A stretch of 64,000 nt of DNA from Aplectana chamaeleonis (lineage: Eukaryota > Nematoda > Chromadorea > Rhabditida > Cosmocercidae): NCBI GenBank assembly GCA_029168955.1, contig JAPDOI010001424.1, forward strand, positions 117,823 to 181,822, read 5' to 3'. The position numbers were made by a program, and so were the translations under genes. Below are positions 56,451 through 64,000 of this stretch, in pieces (positions within the stretch are counted from its first letter, which is position 1; every line of letters starts with the position of its first letter). Below the pieces are notes generated by a model that had not been told where the DNA came from, made no database searches, and saw only the letters and a program-made list of their open reading frames with translations.

Positions 56451-56759
56451 TGTGGCATTCGAGAGGGGAGCTAAATTGCGCCAGATGGTTCTTTGAATTT
56501 CGCGAGGTTTGAATGTTCACATAAAACTCATTTTCTTGCCTGGACATTACTTGTGTGGGACAGTATTGATGAAACTTTGTCGAAATGACCAAAAAAACTC
56601 GAAGCTGAAGTTCGATACCCGAGGTTATCTCACGGCAAATGCACGGAGTTGATCAGGGTGATACTCATTCAAAGTTGACTATTTGTGGCACAGGAAGTTG
56701 AATGTCGACGGTCCTATAAAGGCCAGGATTTTGCCAGCGCGTTCGCCAGCATTAGCCAG

Positions 56760-57150
56760 CAGTCGTTCCAAACGACCACTCAGACAATGGGATGGACCGA
56801 CCGCGGACATGTTCCGTACCGACCGGGCGGACAGGTTGCGTACCGACAGCAGGATGGGCGACGTTTGGAACGCAATTCGCACGCGGTCAGCACGCAAATT
56901 AGCGCGGTCGGTACGCATTGTCGCGCGGTCGGTACGCCACTGCCGCACTCGATCAGTACGTCTTGTCACGCCGTTGATACGCATTGTCACGAAGGTCGGT
57001 ACGCATTGTCACGCTGCTCCGGTACGCATGGACACGCTGTCGGGGACGCATTGCCACGCGGTCCGGTACAAATGTTGCTCGTAGGATTGACCGGCGGTAA
57101 GTACGCCACTCAACCGCGGAAGGCTCGATTTTATCACGCGGTCAGTACGA
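56760..57150. repeat. minisatellite M2, GGTCGGTACGCATTGTCACG units
   Basis: About ten units of roughly 22-27 bp with core CGGTCNGTACGC(A/C)TTGNCACG. Related arrays lie at 61745-62545. Open frames in several phases are repeat artefacts. Confidence 0.85.
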
Positions 57151-57464
57151 AACATTTTTGAAGACGGCCGCTGTTAGTACGCATGCACGTGCGGCAGGTA
57201 TTCATTGCTTCCAATAAAATGGCGCTCTTTCGAAACGCATTAATACTCGGATGCAGGTGGTTTGTAAAAAGAAAAAAAAAAAAGTGTCCATCACGAAGGT
57301 CAGTATCTGGTCTCAAATAATTGGAAATAAGCAAACGTACGAAGAAGTAGGGGTGGGGGCTTGGGGTAACGCACGATGCAAGGTTGAAACAGCCCAAAAC
57401 CGCTGGCTTTCAAACAGCAAAGGACGAGCCTTTTCTAATCAACAACATCTAAAGTCTAGTTTGC

Positions 57465-57931
57465 TTAGAGGCAGCAGACACGCCTTCAAAATGGTATCGA
57501 TTTTATGACATAAATCAAAGGTTTGGAGCTGGTTGTATTGGGAACGCTGACGAAAAAGAACGGATAACGGTTAATTTGATATCAGGTGAAAGTGGACGAG
57601 TCTCTTCACGGCGCGGTTGAAACAGCGAATATTAGCAACAAGACGGTTGAAATAGAGAAGCCGATATACCGTTACAGCCTATACTGAGAGAGGCTTGTTG
57701 GAAGCATCAAAAACGTAAAGCCAAAGTGGCCGTATTAGTACTTCATCAATCTGGACGAGTTTGTATTTTTTGGGGCGGGGGCTTGCAGAGATTTTTCGAT
57801 TTTGCATTGCTGGCATTTAGTAGTTTTGACTCGTTATTGACGCTGGCGTGAGCAGTTTACTAGGAGCCATGCGACTTCAGAAACGTCAGTTATCTCCAAC
57901 AACTTTTTTCGAGCGTGTCTGCTGCCTTTAA
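57465..57931. mobile_element. TTAA foldback element, family B, copy 4
   Basis: TTAGAGGCAGCAGACACGCC to GAGCGTGTCTGCTGCCTTTAA. It most resembles the copy at 38937-39429, with short inverted ends and a diverged interior. Confidence 0.75.
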
Positions 57932-57934
57932 ATG

Positions 57935-58655
57935 AGCTCTGGGCGGAGAAAGCAGAGGAGCAGAATCGGTCACTGGCAAAATAAGGATATCTTGGACATG
58001 ATAAACCCAATACGCCATACTTCAACCGGCTGTAAATGAGGGAGCTAGGATACCTGTCAGAACTGGATGAAAAAATCGCCGTAACCGGCCTTGGCCGACC
58101 CCGTCGAAACGTATAAAAGCATGGACGATGGAGGGTTGCAAAAAAACACTCGGGGTCGTATTCGCCATCAACCCGCCGGGAAGTAGAAGGAATTATGGGA
58201 GGCAAATTTCAGTACAAAAATGCGCGCTCCACGGCCACCTCTCGCCTCCCCTTGGCTTCCCTCGTGACCGCCGGAGTTTTTCTCATCGGATCGTTGGAGA
58301 GTGCTCGCTTCTCGATAGAACCTTTATCTTTCCGCAGTGATATCGCTACGCCTAACACAGTTTGCATTTCCATAATACACAGTGTAAGATGGGTTGATCT
58401 GTTCCTTTGCCGCGCGCGGTATCAACCCTTCCGTTTCCCTCCGACTTTCCCCGTCGGGTTGTTGGCGAATACGTTTTTTCCACCCCACCTCATTCATGTC
58501 TTTCGTGATTATCGACCGGGCTGGCTACGGCGATCGGCCAACTATGATCGACGCCTCTAGCCGTTTCAAGCCCACCGCGTGTTTAGCTCAAAATCGCCCC
58601 AGCCGCGATCCAGCTGGAGAGGTTTGGTTTTGTTGATTTCATGTTAATGAAAAAC
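57935..58655. other. non-coding, includes repeat shared with 2815-3100
   Basis: The block at 58190-58330 matches 3000-3100. Frames at 58128-58636 are open but Pro/Arg/Phe-rich, without domains or splice support. Confidence 0.4.
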
Positions 58656-58659
58656 AAGG

Positions 58660-59045
58660 TGCACACTCACGCCGCTTTGTGGCGTACTTGTAGGCGTGTA
58701 TTATGACGCATCAAATGATCGAATCGTTGCCAAATGAGTACTTAGGTAGTTATCGTTCCCTCGAAACCCAGTCCGGTCCCACGACACTTTCACCTGCGTC
58801 TGCGCACCCCCAGTTGTGTCCAACACAGTTTTCGCGGCGCTCGGCGCACTCCCAGTTGGGTCAAACACACTTTCCCGGCGCTAGGCGTACCCTCACTCGG
58901 GATCCGCACACCTCTCCCCGGCGCCTGGTGAACTCTCAGTTGGGTCCTGGGTGCATCCTTCCCGGCGCTTGGCGCACTCCACCAAGTCCCGCACATTCTC
59001 TGGTCATCGGTCAACGATCTCTGGTCAACTCTTTAGCCGTTCATT
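58660..59045. repeat. minisatellite array M1, inverted copy 2
   Basis: About five units with core GGCGC(T/C)(T/C)GGCGCACTC and CAGTTGGGTC, the reverse complement of 32780-33180. Both flanks also match inverted (GTACTTGTAGGCGTGT; GGTCAACGATCTCTGGTCAA). Confidence 0.85.
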
Positions 59046-59049
59046 ATTA

Positions 59050-60285
59050 TGTATGATAACTATGTTTGGCATTGGGAGGTCAGTCGCGTTAAATCGTTTT
59101 TGCCTTGCTTGCACGTCTTTTTCTCTCGTAAAATTCACTTATTTTTACAATTCATTGGCGTCTAGATATTCACCTTCATGATGAAAACTCAGTAACTCTT
59201 TTTTATTACGAACGCTTCTTTTAGGCATTAATGCGCGCCATTCTAATGGGAGCAATGCATACCTGCTGCGTGCTTATCAACCGTTGTCATTTTTTCTCAG
59301 AATTAAACTTTCGTGTTAGGAGGAATTTTACTACATTTCTTCAGCCTAAGATGACATTTCTTGTATGTATTTGACAATATTCCGTTTCTACTCTCGCATT
59401 TTCTTCCTTTGTCTTTTTTTCCTTGTATCCTTCTATAAAAAATTCAATGTGTTAATCGCGTTGTGAGCTTAGTACTCGTGTGTTCTATTTAACGAATTCT
59501 CATGGGATCGAGGCGTTCTCTGTTGAAGAGTGATTGTGGACCCTTTTTCAATGGCATACGCCAGCTGTTGAAACTGATCGCACTGTCGTTATCGGGCTGA
59601 TATTCCGCTCCAGGATTGCGACGAGTCGCTGTTTTCAGCACGCAGCACAATTACTCAATCGACTTTGCTGGGAGAAGCGGTAATTGTTTCCGGGACCCGC
59701 TAGCCCAGCACGCGATTATCGCCGTGCTGCCACCGCGTCTGTACCTTTGTCAACTGTCCGCTTACAAACCCGCTCTTCTCTGCAAAGAAAATTTTCATTT
59801 GAGTCTACGTGAAAGGAGATTTGTCGATGAGTTCCGCAAAATCAGAAACCATCAAATTTTGAATATTATTACTGAACCATTCATAGGCATTACTACACCA
59901 AATAGAACAAGAATATGAACAAAAGCATAAATCAGAAGGGCAAGACAGATTCGAGATCAAGAGAAAGAGCAAGAAATAATAGTAAAAGATCGAGATCAAT
60001 AAAACAGAAGCGCAAAGAGAAATATCGCCTTTGACAGCCAAAATCAATAACTGCTTTCACAAAATCAATAATAGTAGTGTATCGATTTCTCTGGAAGCTA
60101 AATTCCGATTACAGCGGTTGCGGACTACGACTGTTGCATCATGAGATTACATGTGATAATCAAAGTGCTGGGAGAAGGGTGAATCGTGACGGGAAAAGCG
60201 GCCCCAGCATCGGCTAACACGTGTCGTAATGCGATGCAATAACCGTAGTCCGCAAATGCGGACCAGAAATCTAATCCAGAGAACG
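59050..60285. other. AT-rich non-coding; one inverted pair
   Basis: GGTTGCGGACTACGACTGTTGCATC at about 60116 is mirrored by GATGCAATAACCGTAGTCCGCAA at about 60233, making a 140-bp foldback. The rest is T-rich with no supported gene. Confidence 0.45.
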
Positions 60286-60289
60286 ACAA

Positions 60290-60485
60290 TAATAAATAAA
60301 TAAATAAGTAAACAAATCAATCAACAAGTAATTAAATAAATAAGTAAATAAATCAAAAAAGTTAATAAATGAGTAAATATAATAGTAAATAAATAAATAA
60401 GTAAATAAATGAATAAAGTAATTAAATGAAAAGAGTGAATAAATAAATAAATAAATAAAATAGTAAATAAATAATTAAGTAGTTA
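60290..60485. repeat. AAAT/AAGT simple-sequence tract
   Basis: A 195-bp run of AAATAAATAAGTAAAT-type units, interrupted. It could be the tail of an old LINE, but no LINE coding precedes it. Confidence 0.85.
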
Positions 60486-60489
60486 TTAA

Positions 60490-61740
60490 ACTTGAAGAGA
60501 ATTATCACTTTGCATTAACAAAGAGGCGAAAACGAGGAGAAGAAAAAAGTATCACTTTTAGAGTTGCAAAGAATGATAAGAGAGTGAAGAAGATAAAGAA
60601 AAGAGAGCAATACGGAGAAATTGGAGTGTATGGGGAAAAACCCTGCGATTCGAAGGAATTCCGCTATTTTTTAGTTTTTACTTTCTTGGGCAACATGGGG
60701 ACAGGAGAAAAAAGTTCATGTGGGGTCGCCCACTAGCGTGTTCTGATAGTGGGGTGATCAAGGAGGTCATAGAGGTTTCGGGTGACATGAGAAGGAGAAC
60801 TCGTTAGGGATATCAATTCTGGCCAGTGGAGATTCGAGCATTTATTTGAGATTGAACGTGATTGTGATCAAAGGTAGCCTTCTCCCGTGTTATCAACTTT
60901 GCTAGCATAATTTTCAATTTTTTTGTGTACAATTGTGCCATTTCGTGCTAGGTGACATCACCCACAAGAAGCTTGAGCCAGAGGACTGCTGTGGGATCGA
61001 TCAACTAGCACTGCGCTGGGTCGATAATCTAACACTTTTTCATTGATTTTCTATACAAACCGTCGAACAACATGGAAAACATTTTTGGCGCAAAACTTCT
61101 TCAAAAATGACAGTGACGAGCAGATGCAGAAAAATGCCAAAAACGATTTCGGCGCGAGAATTCAAATCAAATTCAACAATGAATTCAGACTGGTTTTTCT
61201 TCACAGAATTAAGATCTGTCAGAGGCCCTTTTTCGACAATTCCGTTCACTAAAGAGAGACCGACCAAGCAATACAAAAAACATGAAAAATGTTTACGATT
61301 TTTGATTTCAATTTTTCTTTTTTTTGAATTTTTTCTAGATTTAGGTTTTCTCTCATATAGCTTTAAAAATCTTGTGGTGCACAGATAACTAAAAATTGAT
61401 ATTTGACCTCACTATGGCGGAAGTCAAGCAAGAGCCCAGGACAAAAACACACAAAACAGTTTTTTGAAGAAAACGAAATATAGGCTTGGGATAGATGAAG
61501 CCAGATGTGTGAATAAAATTGTGTTGCTCCATTTCAGTGATTCGTCGCTCGGATTCTCAGTTCTAAAAATGCAGCTGTCACAGAGACCAACCCATCTGAC
61601 TCTCTACCGGAACTATAAGGTCAAAACTTGTCAGGAAGACCCTGCCTCTAAAGAAGTCAATGGAGGCTAAATGTGTTGCTAAACGCTCAGAGACTCCGTT
61701 GTTTACTAAGCACGTGCATTTGCGTATGTAGTACCACACT
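60490..61740. other. non-coding, nothing identified
   Basis: A-rich then mixed sequence; no domains, splice-supported exons or terminal repeats were found. A block at 61090-61250 has short complementary words only. Confidence 0.4.
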
Positions 61741-61744
61741 CACG

Positions 61745-62545
61745 GGTTCACTTGCTTACAGAATGCGTGCGATTGCGTACTGAATGCGTGTCATTGCGTG
61801 CCACCGGCTTGGCGCGCAAACTTTACAAAACGACCTCGCCTCCGCAATCTGGCTTGCGTGCTGAACGCGGGCGATTGCGTAGTGCACGCTTGTACGTAGC
61901 GAACACATCCGTGCCTACCGCGCGGACTGACAAACTGACCTCGCCTACAAAATTGTTTGCGTACTGAACGCCGGGCGATTGCGTGCTGAACGCGAGCTAA
62001 CATCCGTGCCGACGGCGCAGACTGACAAACTGACCTCACCCGCCACCCCAGTTTTCCTGCACGTACTGAACGCGAACACTTGCGTACCGACCGTGCAATC
62101 TGACAAACCGGATCTGCTCACCAGTTGGCCTGCGTGCTGAACGCGGGCGATTGCGTACTGAACGCCAACAATTTCTGTACCGACCACGTTAACTGACACA
62201 ACGACCTCACCGACCAGTTCCCATGGCAGGCTGATGGCGGGCGGTTTGCGTGCCTGAAACGCGAGCTCTTGCGTACTGACTGCGTAGTAAAGCTCACGTA
62301 CCGACCACAGCGAAAAGTCATGCTTCGTACCGACCGTGCGCAAAGATGACTGCTCGCGGTCGAGTACGCCTCCATGGAAAAATCGCTAACGGTCAGTACG
62401 GAGCTCAGGCGTATCGACCGCGTCCACTATTTCGTTTCCGCGGTCAGTACGCAAATGCCCGCGTTCCGTACGGAATACATTTTTTTGCACGCGGTCAGTA
62501 CGATAGTGGCACGCGGTCGGTACGAGAGAAGCGATTTTTCGCCCG
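61745..62545. repeat. minisatellite M2, long array
   Basis: Degenerate units with GCGTACTGAACGCGGGCGAT / TTGCGTACCGACCGCG on one side and GCGGTCAGTACG on the other (62390-62545 in the opposite sense). A longer periodicity of about 115-120 bp (GACAAACTGACCTCGCC spacer) is visible at 61825-62215, so the array has higher-order structure. Confidence 0.8.
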
Positions 62546-62720
62546 CGGTCAGTCCACCCCATTGTCTGAGCAGGCGACCCGGCGCCACTTATGAAGGTCG
62601 TCTACCTACCCTATGGTAGATTGTGGGCGCAAAGAAGACTCATTGAGAAGTACTCTCTCCAAGTAGCAAGAACAGCGCTTTTGAATCGTTCTGGGTGACG
62701 ATCCGTTCCGTTTCTTCCAG

Positions 62721-62849
62721 GCCCCACGGAGTCTGCTCCTATTAGTCTTTCGCACCTTCCATCGAGAGCGCGTCGATGAATGCGATTCCGCACTAATACA
62801 GTTGTTGGAAGAACTCCAACTTGACAAAGGGCGTGGATCATGGTTTTGA
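62721..62849 (+). CDS. candidate last exon, unknown protein
   Basis: Follows a GTTTCTTCCAG acceptor, is open for 42 codons in phase 0 and ends in TGA. It reads a Leu-rich segment, then RTFHRERVDECDSALIQLLE and a short tail ending GRGSWF. The amphipathic Leu/Glu helix and end-of-frame TGA look coding-like, but no upstream exon is known because a minisatellite lies immediately to the left. No family is recognised. Confidence 0.28.
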   Translation, partial: APRSLLLLVFRTFHRERVDECDSALIQLLEELQLDKGRGSWF

Positions 62850-63660
62850 AAATGAAGAATATCCGAGTGATTGTGAAAGCAACAACTCGATTGAGCTCGC
62901 TCGATGGCCAACGTTTTTGTAGTTGTGGTCTGAGATTTGAATACAGACAAATTCTCGGTGTTATACTTTTTAAAATCTGTCGAAAATAGAAAGCAGTTCT
63001 TTTTTTTGGCACTTCGAAGAAAATTATTGAGTTCGGAAAAATTGAGGCCAGAAAAATAGAAGTACACTCCCCTATTAAAAGTACACCTCTAATAGAAGTA
63101 CATCAAGAAGAGGGGTTTGTGAGAACTAAGATTACACCCTCTAGTTGAAGTGCGTAAAATAGAACCTGAGAATGGCAACGAAGTGCATGTTCTTCTAAAG
63201 AGAAAATCCAGTAAATTGAGTAGGTGTTACAAGCAGACAGTTTACTCTTCTTAGCTACTCCCTAAGTTCCACATACCATTACAGGCTTCGTACGGGCAGA
63301 AAACCATGTTGTTTCATGTTTCTGTGTGTACAGGCCTCTCTATTGAACAGGAAATTGTCAGAGGCCCATGTGAAAAACTTTAGTTTGACAAGAAAGAATC
63401 CCAGTCCGAACACATTGTAAATATGAATTCGAATTTCACAACCAAACCGTTTTTGAGGATTTTTCTGCGTTTGGAGGCCTCGTCTGGTCTGTTTCAAAGT
63501 TTTTCTGTACATCTGAAGTCATGTGCCATGTTGTTTTTTCATATTTGTTTGACGATCTGCATCGTAACTTGTTCTATGAAAAAACCTTGATGACTGGTAA
63601 GAACTGGTGGCGGATCCCCATCTTTTACCCCTTCCAACCTCATGCCCTACGTTTTGACGC
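62850..63660. other. non-coding, includes GAAGTACACC repeat copy 2
   Basis: Units matching 55925-56110 occur at 63058-63160 (AAAAGTACACCTCTAATAGA). Nothing else was recognised. Confidence 0.5.
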
Positions 63661-63667
63661 GCCGGAC

Positions 63668-64000
63668 TTAAAGGCAGTGTTCACGATGAAAGAACGTCAA
63701 AGATTCACCCAGGAATGGGCAGTGGCTGGGACACTCTGTAACGTTAACGTCAGAAAAGACGCATAAAAACGGGTAGGAAAGACCCCAAAGAGCCCGAAGT
63801 TGTCAATTTTGAGCGCAAGGCAACAGCCCGAAAGCGCATTTGCCGCCTACCGACATGAACAGATGAAAGCAGAAATCTGGAGATGAGACGGTTTCCGATT
63901 ATTGACGTTCTTCCCTTCATTCTCGACTTCTCTCTTTACTCAGAACCGGCTCGCATACATTGGCGGCAGAAGACGGTAGTTACGCGCCTCGGAAAACGTC
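63668..64000. mobile_element. TTAA foldback element, family A, cut by window end
   Basis: It starts TTAAAGGCAGTGTTCACGAT and contains family A interior sequence (TTCTCGACTTCTCTCTTTAC near 63921, as in other copies). The right end lies beyond the window. Confidence 0.8.

Noticed and set aside
61752..62619. Several overlapping open frames on both strands
   Set aside because: They follow the GTACGC minisatellite period and are not genes.

Overview
This window looks like nematode nuclear DNA, probably from a rhabditid or strongylid-type worm; I cannot name the species. The evidence is exons of a nematode-specific Srx-type chemoreceptor, a Tc3-type transposon close to the Caenorhabditis one, small introns of about 50-100 bp ending in TTTCAG-like acceptors, and a very high load of foldback elements. 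No bacterial genes, rRNA genes, CRISPR arrays or confident tRNA genes were seen.

Host genes. The one well supported gene is a seven-transmembrane Srx-type receptor on the minus strand. Five phase-compatible exons at 19779..11346 give the C-terminal 230 residues, TM3 end to tail. A further exon at 43442..43280 encodes a matching TM1-TM2 block. If both belong to one gene it covers at least 32 kb, and its largest intron holds a LINE, a Tc3-like element and several trains of foldback elements. Weaker exon candidates lie at 3230-3487 (+), 13261-13442 (-), 34561-34948 (-), 49437-49752 (+) and 62721-62849 (+). Their families are not recognised.

Mobile DNA. There are two LINEs: a decayed CR1-like element at about 4310-8890, and a younger Jockey/CR1-group element at 20646-24101 with a PHD-like finger, an AC-rich 13-bp target duplication and a GAA tail. 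A nearly intact Tc3-like DNA transposon sits at 39696-41290 with TA duplications and two binding-site-like iterons per end. A second TA-flanked, 1.65-kb palindromic element at 52026-53679 has the same double-iteron layout without a transposase.

The dominant feature is a set of at least fifteen copies of related foldback elements. Their ends read TTAA-AGGC...GCCT-TTAA, and several stand end to end sharing one TTAA (34216, 38464, 38937, 42226, 42654). One copy (20143-25583) has been opened by an ACATGT-rich array, the LINE and another foldback, giving a readable insertion order.

Layout. 0-4 kb: repeats and weak exons. 4.3-9.1 kb: CR1-like LINE and an RT relic. 10-12.6 kb: SINE-like sequence, minisatellites and the 3' end of the receptor gene. 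13-20 kb: foldbacks and receptor exons. 20-25.6 kb: the nested cluster. 27-29 kb: a 2-kb palindrome. 29.7-43 kb: TTAA elements, minisatellite, unknown exons and Tc3. 43-50 kb: receptor exon, TA repeat and palindromes. 51-64 kb: more foldbacks and minisatellites. Much of the remainder is non-coding with nothing I could identify.
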